A DNA stretch of 64,000 nt from assembly GCA_944989445.1 (NCBI GenBank), contig CALYLW010000180.1:1132798-1196797 (forward strand), given 5' to 3'. A model generated the notes under the pieces. That model had not been told where the DNA came from and made no database searches. It saw nothing but the letters and a program-made list of their open reading frames with translations. Made by a program: the position numbers and the translations under genes. Each line of letters opens with the position of its first letter. Positions within the stretch are counted from its first letter, which is position 1. The DNA is from Ampullaceana balthica. Lineage: Eukaryota; Mollusca; Gastropoda; Lymnaeidae. This document shows, piece after piece, positions 12,801 through 25,606 of the stretch.

Positions 12801-15800
12801 TGAATCCTTATGTCTGCAAATTTTATAATCCTGTGTAAAATTTAGAATTAGTCTGAGGCCAAACTCTTTCATCGGCGTTTAACTTCAATCTTATTGTAGA
12901 ACTCAATTTTATAATATCTTTTAATTACTTATCCTTTTTAAAACAGCAACAAAAGAATGAGATTTTTAATACAAATGGAAATGGCTTCCAAGAGTTTAAA
13001 ATATATTTTACTTCATTGCACACAATTTAGTGGCATAAGAATCGATACTATTTTTATACAAATTTGTATTATGTTACCTTGTTTAATTTTTTATCAACAA
13101 TATATTTTATTATAACAATTGGATAACTGGAAACCTTTAAATACCTATTTGCAGTGACTCATGCAATGAAAATAAATAAATTTCAGCTTAAATTTTTCTT
13201 TTTCAGAAAAAGCGCAGCAGTTGCTTTAAAGTTTTAAATTATTTTTTGTGGACAGCCAAGATAAAGTTAGAGATCTTCTGAGGAAAAAAGAGGGGATTAA
13301 ATTTACTAAGTGACAAAATATTTCTGAAGCCAGACAAGACCAAGTATTCATTCAGTGTTAAGCTTTTATTTAGATTAATTTTTTTACTAATGATTAATGC
13401 TAAGTATTTATAACATTGATTTAGGTTTGTTTAAGCAAATTATAATAATTAGTTAAGCCATCTCAAAATCTAATTACAAATAACATACTGACTTAATACA
13501 TGGGAGTGGATGGAAACACAGCTCTGATGGAGTGATTTAAATAGCTCTGTTGGTCTCATTAAAAATATTCTGGATACTGCATGCTGGATTTATAGACAAT
13601 CACAATAATCATCATGAATCATAGCTAATCAATGATATATATTAATAATGCTTTCTAAATGCTTCTATTCAAGAAGTTCTAAACTTCATGATAGTTAAAA
13701 ACAGAACAGATAGTATGCTTCATGATTATTGTTGGACCTAAATATTTTATTGTTTACAACATAAGACTTAAGGGAGGGCAACAAGAATGAAATTTAATCA
13801 TTCTGATTCAAGCAGTTTTTTAAAAATTGGGATATCATTATTTTAAATAAGTATAAGAAGAGAAACGGACATACGTTGCCTTAGTCACTTAGTGAGAAAG
13901 CATAAGACTTAGTCTAATATTTATAAATATGCACACTCATCCAGTATAGAAGAAGATTTGAAGAAGAATGAGGGGCTTTATCAAGTTTATCTGGGGTATG
14001 GTAAGTAAGATCCATATGATAAGAGATCCCATTTTTGCATTTTTATTGCAATGTATAAGTATTAGTATAAGCTATTGGTGTGTTGCTAGCTTTTAATTAA
14101 AATATATTAATATTTTGAAATCAGAATGAAAATATTAAAATTGTTGAGGAAGTATTCTTTATAATTATACTATACTAATATAATATTAATATACTATACT
14201 ATAACTTACGGTACAGGCAACTTGAACAACCCATTTTATTATAATATAATGTTTATTACCACCTTTTTTAAAAATCCCAACTTCAATTTTTGTTACAGTT
14301 GAACTAAATGTTTTTTTAATGATATTAATATACTTATACACTTACTCACTTAACACGACTGTAACTGTAACTGTTTAAAAATTTAATACTTTTATAAATT
14401 AATAATTATAATTAAAAACAAAATATACTATACTGTAAAATAAATTATATTATTATATTTATATAGTATAATTAATTTTTTTAAATTAAAGATGGCAATA
14501 CTGTTTCTTTAGGAAGAGCTTACAATTAAAAACCTCAGTAATCATTTCCACTAATTCAAATTTAAGCAATCGAATTTCAAAGACGTCGTCGTTTGCCGCT
14601 GCGGTAGACACAACTAGTTCAACTAGCCTAGAATATTAATAGTATTGGTCTAAGTCTAAGAATAGTAATGATACATCCGCATGCGCAAAATTCCATTTGT
14701 AATTCGAAATTATAAGTTTTGCTTTTCTTTAACGAAATAAGCATCAATTAGTAAATTCTTTTAGATACATTTGTTTAAACTGAAATGCAACAGAGTTCGG
14801 TGGTTTAAAGTTTTACACCTTTTACGGCGTACATTTTGGTAATGCTATTGAACCGTTTCCGTTACGTGCCATAGAAAACGGCACTGTTTCCTTTCGTTTT
14901 TACAAATAATTTTATCAATCTATTAACTTCCGGAAAGTCTGTTTCGGGATCGAAAATTCATGAATGTATTAAATTCCGTAAAGTTCCGGCCACTTAGATC
15001 AAGGTCGTTTTTACGTGTGTGTAACCTCATTTTTGTTTTAGAGAAAGTAAAAGGGGATTCCCTATTGCTAAAGTAGGCCAGTGTGGTCAGCTGACTCAGT
15101 TATTTGTGCCACCCCCACCCAAATATAAAAAATGTGTAGGCAGGTGCTTCGGTGACGTGTAGAGCAAATTGTATGGACCATGGAAGTGGGGGAGGAGAAA
15201 AAAGTTGTATTTGTAATAATAATTCGGATAAGTTAATCGGAGACGCAAAAAAAAAGTTAGGAATTCAAATCATTCTTATTTTAAAATTCCCGTAGCTACT
15301 GCTGTGCCCTTTAAGTATAAGGAAGATTAATTGATAGACATGAGACCGGTGCATTATGTGGGTGATGTGGGAAATCTCCACATGCGATTTTATTAATTTC
15401 TTTAAACGAAAGAATGTAGAACTTCATTGTTATAGTCCCTGGGAAGTGTATAAGTTTGCTTATGAAACAAAACAATTAATGCGATTTCCGAAGTATTAGT
15501 CGGATATCCAGAGCAGAGCTAGACACGTGGACGTACATTAAAAAAATTAATGACTTATTGTTTTTGTTTTTTTTAAAGCAAATCGAAAAAAGCCTACTGC
15601 GTATAAAATGGTATTTTGTACGCTAACACAGTTTCCTAACTAAATGCGAAGGCGTAGACAAGTCGCAGAATGAACCTAGTTCTCTAGGTAGGAGCGGGCT
15701 GTACTGATTGACACCTCATACAAAATATATTTTTTTTAAAATGTTGCCCCTCATGAGGTATGGAGGAATGTGAGTCTTAAATACTACTCTGGTAGTAGAT

Positions 15801-18800
15801 GTCTACCACCAAAAAAAATTCCTATTTGAAGCAGCAGCAGGGCCGGATTTAGACTTGATGGGGCCCTTGCTATTTGAGATATGGGGGCCGTTTTGAAGTC
15901 CAGATATTCTATGTCAGTGCCAATATGAAAGAAAAAATTCCGTGCGCCCCAAAGAAGGCGGGGGCCCTAAGATATAGCTTGTTTAGCGAATAGGTAAATC
16001 CAGCACTGAGCAGTAGTGTTGGACAGATACCACTCCTGTTCACTAAGTCGTAATATGACATTTTAAGAATTTGTCCCGCCCGCGGCACCAACATTCTTGG
16101 CTTATTAAGATAGAATAGTGATACATAAATGGCAATCCCTTTATTCAACGATATATCAATCATGACACCCCAAGCTTAGACGATTCTAGCACGCAAAGCC
16201 AATTTTGTTGTAGAAATAACGAGTTATTGTTTGCAGAATCTAACTGGCAACCACAGAAACAAAAAATCAGGTATTCGTTTTAAACGTAGTTGAAATGTCA
16301 TGTCATGGTCATCATAGCCAGCTTAGTGCATAGATGAAAATTGAAATGGTATGTCACGCACTGAAAACAGTCTAATCAGGATTATATGAGATATTATTTT
16401 ACTGCCAGGACTATAGCGTTATGGTTATGAGTATGAGAGATGTTAGTTATATTATATTAACAAAATAAAGTGTTTGGCCAGACTTCTAATGAGTAATTGA
16501 CGACCTTAGCACACATATGTCTAGAACTATGCATAGCTGCCCAATCCAGATGTCGTGACATGCATAGCTGCCCACTGCCCACTCCTAATGTAGTGACATG
16601 TATAGCTGCCTTCTGTCCACTGTCCACTCCTGATATAACGGCATGCAAATCTGCCCACTGCCCACTCCTGATATAATGACATGCATAGCTGCCCACTGTC
16701 CACTCCTGATGTAGTGACATGAATAGCTGTCCACTCCTGATATAATGACATGCATAGCTGCCCACTGCCCACTCCTGATGTAGTGACATGAATAGCTGTC
16801 CACTCCTGATATAATGACATGCATAGCTGCCCACTGTCCACTCCTGATGTAGTGACATGAATAGCTGCCCACTGTCCACTCCTGATATAATGACATGCAT
16901 AGCTGCCCACTCCTAATGTAGCTGCATAGATGGTATGCAGTAATTAGCGTACTCCCTGTAGAACTTTGTTAGACTTTAGTTTTATTTAAATGTTAGAACA
17001 AGTTTAAAAGTGTCTCACCTTGCCAGGCTCATGGTCAAAGTTGACGTACTCCTGGGTGGGTATCCTGTCTTCTGGACGCTCTGACCACGAGTTGGTGGTG
17101 AACGTTAACTGGAGGTTAGTGCCTGTGCTCACGAATGCCTGGGAGGGAAGAGAGAAGAAAGCTATCAATAGACTAGATGGCCAGACTTGTGACAAGATGG
17201 CCAGACTTGCTACAAGGTGCTCAGACGCATGACAAGAAGCATGGGCAGACTCATGACAAGAAGCATGGACAGACTCATGACAAGAAGCATGGACAGACTC
17301 ATGACAAGAAGCATGGACAGACTCATGACAAGAAGCATGGACAGACTCATGACAAGAGGCATGGACAGACTCATGACAAGAGGCATGGACAGACTCATGA
17401 CAAGAGGCATAGACAGACTCATGACAAGAGGCATGGACAGACTGATGACAAGAAGCATGGACAGACTCATGACAAGAGGCATGGCCATATTCATGACAAG
17501 AGGCAAGGACAGACTCATGACAAGAGTCATGGCCATATTCATGACAAGAGACATGCACAGACTCATGACAAGAGGCATGGACAGACTCATGACAAGAGGC
17601 ATGGACAGACTCATGACAAGAAGCATGGATAGACTGATGACAAGAAGCATGGCCAGACTCATGACAAGAGGCATTGACAGACTCATGACAAGAGGCATAG
17701 ACAGACTCATGACAAGAAGCATGGACAGACTGATGACAAGAAGCATGGACAGACTGATGACAAGAAGCATGGACAGACTGATGACAAGAAGCATGGACAG
17801 ACTCATGACAAGAAGCATGGACAGACTCATGACAAGAGGCATGGACAGACTCATGACAAGAGGCATGGACAGACTCATGACAAGAGGCATGGGCAGAGTG
17901 ATGACAAGAGGCATGGACAGACTCATGACAAGAGGCATGGGCAGAGTGATGACAAGAGGCATGGACAGACTCATGACAAGAAGCATGGACAGACTCATGA
18001 CAAGAGGCATGGGCAGAGTGATGACAAGAGGCATGGACAGACTCATGACAAGAAGCATGGACAGACTCATGACAAGAGGCATGGGCAGAGTGATGACAAG
18101 AGGCATGGACATACTCATGACAAGAGGCATGGACAGACTCATGACAAGAGGCATGGACAGACTCATGACAAGAGGCATGGACAGACTCATGACAAGAGGC
18201 ATGGACAGACTCATGACAAGAGGCATGGACAGACTCATGACAAGAGGCATGGACAGACTCATGACAAGAGACATGGACAGACTCATGACAAGAGGCATGG
18301 ACAGACTCATGACAAGAGGCATGGGCAGAGTGATGACAAGAGGCATGGACAGACTCATGACAAGAAGCATGGCCATATTCATGACAAGAGGCATGGGCAG
18401 ACTCATGACAAGAGGCATGGACAGAGTGATGACAAGAGGCGTGGACAGACTCACGACAAGAAGCATGGGCAGAGTCATGACAAGAAGCATTGACAGACTT
18501 GACACACGATGGTCTTCATTCAACAAAAACAGTGTTATTCATTATAAGATCGTACCATACAACAATAACACGCATACATATTTTGGGACTAAATTGCAGA
18601 AATCGAAAATGTTATATCTTGACGCCGCAAAACCGGCTTGCGGATTGATCTGACTCGCGTAGAGGAATACTCGAACCGATGGAACCTAGTGGTTAACACG
18701 GAGAAAACAGTCCACTACATGGTCACCAATGGAAGGAATGCTCTCAAGCATGACGTGGTGCCTAACATCTTTGGGTAAAAGGATGAATTGGGATAAGACT

Positions 18801-21800
18801 CCAACGTACCCGGGAGTAAAGCTGGACCAGATAGTCCGGCCGCACAACCATGTACGTGAACTGCGCGCCAAAGTCACAGTTAAAATATCCTTGGTGAATA
18901 AACTGGCGAGTACGAGTTGGGGCGCCGATGCAAGAATACCGAGGGCTCAATATCTCAGAGGCTTGAACATAGTCATTGACTACTGCCTCCCTGTCCAGAC
19001 ATTTGCGAGCCGAACAGTCCTAGAGGGGACTGGACAGGATACACACCCTTATAGCTCTTTGTTTTGTCTGCAGGGCGTTACGTGCCGCACCCACACGCTA
19101 TACCTGCGTAGGTTTAACATCAGAAGGGATATCGGATGCCGCATATGTAGACGGCGCTGAACGGGGATTTGGACGACTCGGTTCCAACAACTGTGGAAAA
19201 GTATATTTACGACGATGCCCGCTTGATGAGGCTTGCCAGTAACACAGAGAGGGTCATAAGAGCCTAGAGCTCGACCCCAAGAGAGAATGTCGCGTATCTC
19301 TGACGTTTACGTGATTCTGGAATTTAAAAAATCGTAAAAAAAACAAGTTTTTCGCTATAAATCCTTTAAGTACTAGACGTAACTAAAAGAATGTTCATTA
19401 TAATACGCAGCGCAAGACCATCCAAAAATACAAAATTGCAGTTGTGTCGTAAAACATGTTTAACATAATGCGCACCGATCAGGAATATGTTTATAAAAAG
19501 TGTTGTCAATAAAATACGCACCTTATTGCGCGACAGAAAGGTTGTGCACCGCGACACTATCTCAAAAAATAAAATGATACATAGAAATAAATAAAATAAT
19601 CTAAAAATTCAATAATTTAACTACAGTACATGCGATCGATCTGAAATTTTGATACATAGTTTTTATCATCGCCACGAAACTGCTTGCTAAATTTCAGCTT
19701 GCTAGCTTACGAGGAAGTGGGTTAAAAATCGATCCAAAGTTTTGGCGACCGACAATCAAGCAAGCAATCAAGGGTTTCAAACAAACAGACACCACGAGTT
19801 AATATAAAGGATTTAAAAAGGGGGTGGGCCAAGAGCATGGGTAAGTACTACAGATTCGTATTTAAGGGGAACATATTTTTCATTTTATACACAAGGACTT
19901 TGATTATCTGAAAGAAATAAGTTACAGGAAACAGGGTATACTATAGTTTTTGACTACCATTTTGAGAGTTTGGGAATGTGTACGCCTGAAAGTTATAGCA
20001 AAAACTCTTGCAGTGTGTGCGACGAACAATCATGGGGCGCCGCACTTCATGGCATGAACCAACTTCTCAAGTCTCATTTACTTCTTTGATGACTTAGATC
20101 AGGGGTCTCCAAACTACGGCTCGCGGGCCAGATGCGGCCCGCGAGGCCCTCTCATCCGGCCCCTGGAGAGCTTTTAATCTCCAAAAATAAATACTATTTT
20201 TACCTGTAGTTTACCACAAAACTGTGTGTAGTCAGCCTCCAAACTGCTGTTTGACAGTTAATGCGGCCCTCCGGCAGAAAAGTTTTGAGATCCCTGACTT
20301 AGATCATGAATACTGACTTACATCAACTTTCTACTGATTGATCTGATTTTATTCATTTGATGACTTCTCTCATATAACCTGAACTTAAACCACCTTTTAG
20401 TTGGCTAGTGTCATTAAACCATGCAGCCTGCCAGCCTCACGTTGTCAATAACTTCCACGTCTCCAAACTCTCAGGCTGGTTGCTAAAGACATCAATAATA
20501 TCTTCATTTTAGTCCCTTATATAAACATAGTCTTTATTTAAAAAGTTTTAAAACCATTATTTTTGTTAATTTCAAATATATTTTTTTTGCCCCTTGTGTT
20601 TAGCTATGAATACATCTCGTACTATTACAGAGGTAGATCTATATGTATCGGGGACAGATGTAGATATTTGGATATGAAACAGAGGTACATTTATTGATAG
20701 AAAATACAAGTAAGTCTATGGATAGTATACACAGAAAGATAAAATAACTTAAAATCAAATATAAAAGCTCGTGTTAAAACAACAGCTTAATTCCCCCCCC
20801 CCACGTCCCGACATGTCATCTATTAATAAAGTCAAATTCCATTATGACGCTGCGACTTTATAGTTAGCGGTCGCGGAAGGGGGTTTACGGTTAGAAGCGC
20901 AAAGGGTGAGTCAAGCCTTTTGTCGCGTTTTTGGCACACAAAAAACAACAACGGTTGTTGTTGGTCAAGGGTAATAGTAAGAACGAGTTGGAGGCGGGAG
21001 GGGGAGGTTGACCCTCGGCCCCCCCTCGGCCCGGTACCTCTTCCCTAACAGCCATAATCTCAGCTAAAAAAATTACTGTAATAAATTGATTGCGTTGAAT
21101 TGAATGTTATGAATTAATTGTATTGAATTGATTTTAATGAACTGGTCGTTATGGTTTGATTGTACTGTATACTGTATTGCTTGCAATGAATACATTTAAA
21201 TTAATTGATTATAATGAATTGTATGTTTTGTATTGAATAGTCTGCTAACAATTAATTTGATATAATTGCTTAAAATGAACTGATTGTAATTAATTGATTG
21301 TGTTGAATTGGTTTTTGTTGAAATGTTTTCGCACTTTTTTTTATTGGTAAATGTATTATCCATCTAAGTATACAAAGATTGTGTCAACATTTTGAACTCT
21401 TGCATTCTATTATTTTCCACCTATAAATTATAAATAATATGGTCAGCACCAACTAACACACCATTTTATACTAAGAGGTTCACTAAACCACAGAGACCTT
21501 CACCAAGCAAATTTTTTTTCTTATGTGTTAAATCTATCATCGTCCATTCATACGTATATTTTATACTTTGCCCATTGATACGTTTATATTTAGTGTATCT
21601 ATATTATACAGTGTGCATCATAAATATGTAAATTTAGTCGAGTATTCTAAAGTGTATGTTATAGCGTGCATATTTATCAGGTCTATTGAATAGACTATTC
21701 TACAATGTACATTGAAAAGTGTATATTTAGTATGGACACTCTACTGCCTCCTATCTAAGAGGGACATTTGGTTTTGTATGCTTTAATTTGTTTATCCTGT

Positions 21801-24800
21801 AGGCAATGTCAAGATTCTCTTCCTTCAGATTATATCGCTCAACTTAAGTTGAGTCAAAATATTTCCTGCATGAAGTAATTAAGAAGAAAAGACATCTTGA
21901 GATGTACAGAGAAATTCTAATCTACTTAAAAATCGCCATTTTTTAAAAGTGAGGACGCAACAACACATAACACACACACACACACAAACGCGCACACAGC
22001 TGTATTGCTATGGAAAAAAAAGAACTGACTATTCGGATTTCATTTATCTACACTACACAGAGAATTTTTCAAGTCATTTTGTCATCACCATACTAACATA
22101 TTCCAACCAGATGAACTGACAAACATATTTCCTCAAGTACGAGATAGCTTTTTTTTAAAGGAACATAACACATTCCAGACATGGCTTCCTAACAATTGAT
22201 GCGGCTAACACATAACACATTCCAGACATGGCTTCCTAACAATTGATGCGGCTAACACATAACACATTCCAGACATGGCTTCCTAACAGTTGATGCGGCT
22301 AACACATAACACATTCCAGACATGGCTTCCTAACAATTGATGCGGCTAACACATAACACATTCCAGACATGGCTTCCTAACAATTGATGCGGCTAACACA
22401 TAACACATTCCAGACATGGCTTCCTAAAAATTGATGCGGCTAACACATAACACATTCCAGACATGGCTTCCTAACAATTGATGCGGCTAACACATAACAC
22501 ATTCCAGACATGGCTTCCTAACAGTTGATGCGGCTAACACATAACACATTCCAGACATGGCTTCCTAACAATTGATGCGGCTAACACATAACACATTCCA
22601 GACATGGCTTCCTAACAATTGATGCGGCTAACACATAACACATTCCAGACATGGCTTCCTAACAGTTGATGCGGCTAACAAAAAATAAATTTAAAAAATA
22701 AAATTAAGATCCAAATTATTTATGATTATTTGGGGTCCAGGGGCTCTGGATCTAATCTTATACAACATCTCTACGTTATTTGGGGTCCAGGGGCTCTGGA
22801 TCTAATCTTATACAACATCTCTACGTTATTTGGGGTCCAGGGGCTCTGTGTCTAATCCAAGACAATTAACAACCCTACATTATTTGGGGTCTAGACGTTC
22901 TGTATCTAATCTAAGTCAATAGCTCTACGTTATTTGGGGTCCAAGCGTTTGGATGATGTCACCCTCAAAAGTCCTTCGAAAATAATAAGTGTTCCGGGCA
23001 GACGTGTCTCGTATAAATGGTTTCCTAATGAACTCAATGTTTATGTCAGCAGCTTGATCAAGTGACAAATGCGCCTTTTTATTCTAGTAGGCTAAAAAAA
23101 CGACCACAGTTTCTAGATTAAATATTTCTTGTATTTTAAACGGATACGACCACGGATTAACTTGACCGTCAATTTAGTACTGATGCGATCATGGATTCTA
23201 GACTAAAAAAAATACGGTCATGGATTTTAAAATGATACAAGAACCATAGAGTCTTTACTAAACACGATCCGTGATTCTAGACAATACTTCACATTTGATG
23301 TAGAGTCGGAAATTCAAAACTTCTCTCGTCACATATTTTAAGTAGGTAGTTGTAATTGTGTTATTTAAAATATTTAACATACACTTACAACTATGTTCTT
23401 AATTTTTTAGTCATTTTGTTTTAACAAATGAAAAAGCACATCCAGGAAATATCTGGAAACTTTATGGATTAAAAAGTTTTTAAAAATAAAAATGGGGGAG
23501 GGGGTAAATAAAAGGGATGTAACTGAACAATAAATTTCAAATTGAGATAACAGGAGTTACCCGTATTCTAACACGATTGTGCAGTTTTTAAGATAATTAT
23601 ATAAATTGTGCAAAGTAGTATCACTTATTTCCCTAATGAAATAAACTAATTGATATTGATAAACTCTTACATATTAACTATGTGTTACGTACATTTTATT
23701 AAGAAGATGAATTAAGTTGTCAGTCATCTCATCTATTTAAAATTCACCAATAATCAATACAAGTAATACAAGTCAATCAAAAATAACAATCATTATTGCT
23801 TCAACAGATTTTTTTCTTTCTCTTCAATTTCTTTTTAATTTAACGGAATTCGGCGTTTATTGGTGATGCTAAGAGAAATTCGTTTAAAGATTAAAATTTG
23901 AAGTTTATGTTTCAGCCTTTAAAATTGTGTCTTTTTGATAAGAGGAAAAAATTAATCTAATTAAATTGAAAACTTCATTCAAATCATGTTCGATTGATAC
24001 TCATACTTCGGAAGTACATGTAGTTTGTTTTTCAATTTTTTATTTATTGGTTATGGTTATGAACAATTATTTTCAATTTATTTTTTAAAACAAAAAACAC
24101 ACACCAGGTAATTCCAAGTACACCGTGGGATCATGTACTTCCAAATAATTGTGTGTTAAATTTTGTTTTTAATAACTCAAATAATTTGAACGATACAAGA
24201 CACTTAAATTGATAATTACTTAGTGAATTGATAAGCAGCCTATTTTACGACTTTGTTCACTTCACTACTAATTGAAACAATTCCTTCAGTGCAATGGCAA
24301 CCCCTTTTAGTTCAACTAGTAAATCTTCTATTTTCATTAATTCCAAGAATTGCAGGCTCATGCTGTTTTTTTTTCCTTCCGTCTTCTAATTTTTTTAAGC
24401 CATTAAATTGATTTTGTAATTAACCACAATAATAATAATAATAATATAAAAATAAAATTATATACTCGCTAACAAAAGTAATGTACATGCGCAGAATCGA
24501 GTGCAGAAGATTTAATAAAAATTGTCCTTTAACTAACCCATCCTTAATTTTTTTTTATTGGGACATGAGTAGTGTTGGTGGATTGGAATTTCCATTCCAT
24601 TGAAATATTTTAACACTGCCATTAGCTATTTGTACGATAGGCGTATATACGTTATATACAAATACCAATGCTTGAAAAAGAAAATGAAATTTGTACAAAA
24701 TCATTACCTATTTTTGAATATTACGGGACATATATAATATTTGAAACAGATTATTCATATATAATGAACGTTCCGGCCTTTTGCCAGTTTAACACGTGTG

Positions 24801-25606
24801 CCATGATGTTTTCTGCCATACCTGGTTTAAGAGTTGATGTGTATAGTGTTGCAATTAAACCGGTTAAACAAAGATTTCTGTATCTAACTGGGCTTGGCAA
24901 CTGTCAGTTAAATCTCATGTAAATCAAAGGGACCTTATTTGTGTCTTGATTACACAGTCCAAGACAGTCCTGGACTCCCAAATACGTAGCGTGTATAATA
25001 AATTTAATAGACTGTTAGACCTTTAATTTTGACTGTTTTTTTTTAAACGTACGCGAAAATTTTGCTGGAACACATCTGACATTAAATTTTGTTTCAGTAA
25101 CACAAGTAATGAACAGACAGAAGCTGAATGAAAAAGTAGGTATACGTATAAGTGGTCAACTTACCAAATCAGCGTGTCCTTCACTACAGTCTGCCTGAAA
25201 TCTTAAACGCTGTTCCTCAATGGGTCTACTACGATAAGTTGTGAAAATTATCTAAAAGGGGGAAATAGAATAATTGAGAAATGAAAAGAAAGAAAAAACA
25301 CAAACCAGAAAATTATAATTATTTAATAAATCCAAAGTATGAAATGCATGCACATCCGAGAAGTATTAACAGCCGGCGAATTCGAACCAAAATCAATTGC
25401 ACAGAATTAATCCAATAATCCAATTTTTACTAGGAACACTCCTTTGGAAATCCCACACACAGCGCAAGTTCCCCCATATTACAAAAAAAATTAAAGTACC
25501 GGCATAAAATACAAATACTAATTCGTACCTCGCTTTCTCTTCTTAGTTTTCTAAACAATTCATCATTTTCAAAAGTGGCCCGTTGGTCGGGTACGACCCG
25601 AGGCAT
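9635..25606 (-). CDS. CBFB: Core-binding factor subunit beta (CBFB), spliced, 5 coding exons, 191 aa
   Basis: Non-DNA-binding partner of RUNX transcription factors; in known animals it binds the Runt domain, raises its DNA affinity and protects it from turnover in the nucleus. Coding exons, in order: 25529-25606, 25165-25251, 17019-17138, 12420-12536, 9635-9808. All junctions are GT-AG and all are phase 0. The rebuilt protein is 191 aa, against about 182-187 aa in humans. Visible family signatures are the MPRVVPDQR start, RPIEEQRLRFQ (about residue 35), STGTNLQL (59-66, containing the RUNX-contact Asn63), FILNGVC (102-108, matching human Asn104) and GCLEFDEERA (124-133). The C-terminal exon is a charged, probably helical tail. 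Introns are 277 bp, 8.0 kb, 4.5 kb and 2.6 kb. A head-to-head neighbour, PHAF1, begins 3.7 kb away. Identification rests on recognised family sequence; no search was run. Confidence 0.95.
9809..12419 (-). other. CBFB intron 4
   Basis: AT-rich intron with donor gtaagt at 12419 and acceptor ag at 9810-9809. I see no mobile element or further exon in it. Confidence 0.8.
12420..12536 (-). CDS. CBFB: CBFB coding exon 4
   Basis: 39 codons, residues 96-134, acceptor cttcag and donor TTA|gtaagt. Encodes VHLKSQFILNGVCVMF, RGWVDL and GIGCLEFDEERAL. It matches the vertebrate block ILNGVCVIWKGWIDLQRLDG almost position for position, so the exon boundaries are secure. Confidence 0.94.
12537..15837 (-). 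other. CBFB intron 3, distal part
   Basis: Very AT-rich sequence without repeats or exons that I can identify, up to the hAT element at 15838. Confidence 0.7.
15838..16008. mobile_element. Short hAT-type MITE with target duplication
   Basis: 171 bp. Left end CAGGGCCGGATTTAG, right end TAAATCCAGCACTG (inverted). Flanks AGCAGCAG and AGCAGTAG match at 7 of 8 bases, the 8-bp duplication expected of hAT elements. No transposase. In CBFB intron 3. Confidence 0.75.
16540..16922. repeat. 31-38-bp minisatellite, about 10 copies, beside CBFB exon 3
   Basis: Units alternate TGATATAATGACATGCATAG and TGATGTAGTGACATGAATAG, each followed by CTG(CC)CACT-type spacers, giving higher-order pairs. Begins about 95 bp past the CBFB exon 3 donor. 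Open frames across it are repeat artefacts. Confidence 0.9.
17019..17138 (-). CDS. CBFB: CBFB coding exon 3
   Basis: 40 codons, residues 56-95, acceptor ctcccag and donor AAG|gtgaga. Carries AFVSTGTNLQLTF and SREYVD-like TQEYVNFDHEPGK. Asn63 sits in the same numbered position as the RUNX-contacting asparagine of human CBFB. Minisatellites lie on both sides: one starts about 80 bp upstream of the acceptor and another about 95 bp beyond the donor. Confidence 0.94.
17217..18516. repeat. 24-bp minisatellite, about 54 copies, in CBFB intron 2
   Basis: Unit core GACAGACTCATGACAAGAGG with regular variants (AAGCATGG, GGGCAGAGTGATG, GGCCATATTCATG). It ends roughly 80 bp from the exon 3 acceptor. Because 24 is divisible by 3, long frames are open on both strands (438 and 478 codons). 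They encode only eight-residue repeats and are not credible genes. Confidence 0.95.
18656..19290 (+). pseudogene. Degenerate LINE reverse-transcriptase fragment (Jockey/CR1-like)
   Basis: The first frame reads RVEEYSNRWNLVVNTEKTVH up to a TAA near 18777. After a frame change it continues with KTPTYPGVKLDQ and KLASTSWGADARI. These resemble the region after the catalytic motif of Jockey/CR1-type reverse transcriptases (NTxKT, TYLGVKLD, KLAGTxWGA). Stops and frame changes show it is dead; past about 19010 the match is weak. It directly abuts the 24-bp minisatellite. Confidence 0.65.
20100..20296. mobile_element. hAT-type MITE with perfect 8-bp target duplication
   Basis: 197 bp. Left end CAGGGGTCTCCAAACTACGG, right end TTTTGAGATCCCTG. 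Perfect duplication ACTTAGAT at 20092-20099 and 20297-20304. GC-rich core with GCGGCCCGCG; no transposase. In CBFB intron 2. Confidence 0.88.
21065..21330. repeat. Degenerate AT-rich tandem-like tract
   Basis: Loose repetition of TTGAATTGATT/TTAATGAA-type words with no fixed period. In CBFB intron 2. Confidence 0.45.
22161..22680. repeat. 47-bp minisatellite, 11 nearly identical copies
   Basis: The core ACACATTCCAGACATGGCTT recurs every 47 bp. Copies differ almost only at one A/G site (AACAATTG versus AACAGTTG), implying recent homogenisation. In CBFB intron 2. Confidence 0.95.
22718..22952. repeat. 50-bp tandem repeat, 5 copies
   Basis: TTATTTGGGGTCCAGGGGCT recurs at about 50-54-bp steps. 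Copies decay rightward. It follows the 47-bp array by about 40 bp. Confidence 0.85.
22953..25164 (-). other. CBFB intron 2, proximal part
   Basis: AT-rich, with an AAT-type microsatellite near 24430. No element or exon identified. Confidence 0.6.
25165..25251 (-). CDS. CBFB: CBFB coding exon 2
   Basis: 29 codons, residues 27-55, from acceptor ttttag to donor TTG|gtaagt. Contains FTTYRSRPIEEQRLRFQ, matching the vertebrate YTGFRDRPHEERQARFQ segment of the beta-barrel fold. Separated from exon 1 by a 277-bp intron. Confidence 0.93.
25529..25606 (-). CDS. CBFB: CBFB coding exon 1
   Basis: Encodes residues 1-26, MPRVVPDQRATF then ENDELFRKLRRESE, and ends at donor GAG|gtacga. The start at 25606 is chosen because animal CBFB proteins begin MPRVVPDQR; the base at -3 is G. 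The frame stays open upstream to another ATG at 25690, which would add 28 residues unlike the family. A CCAAT box about 60 bp above that ATG argues that transcription starts near or below it. Confidence 0.93.

Noticed and set aside
16457..16910. Frames of 103-147 codons on the minus strand
   Set aside because: Products of the 31-38-bp minisatellite in CBFB intron 3.
17210..18653. Open frames of 438 and 478 codons on opposite strands
   Set aside because: Both lie in the 24-bp minisatellite; period divisible by 3 keeps all frames open and the peptides are simple eight-residue repeats inside an intron of CBFB.
22161..22680. CRISPR-like array
   Set aside because: Head-to-tail 47-bp copies with no variable spacers, in an animal intron.
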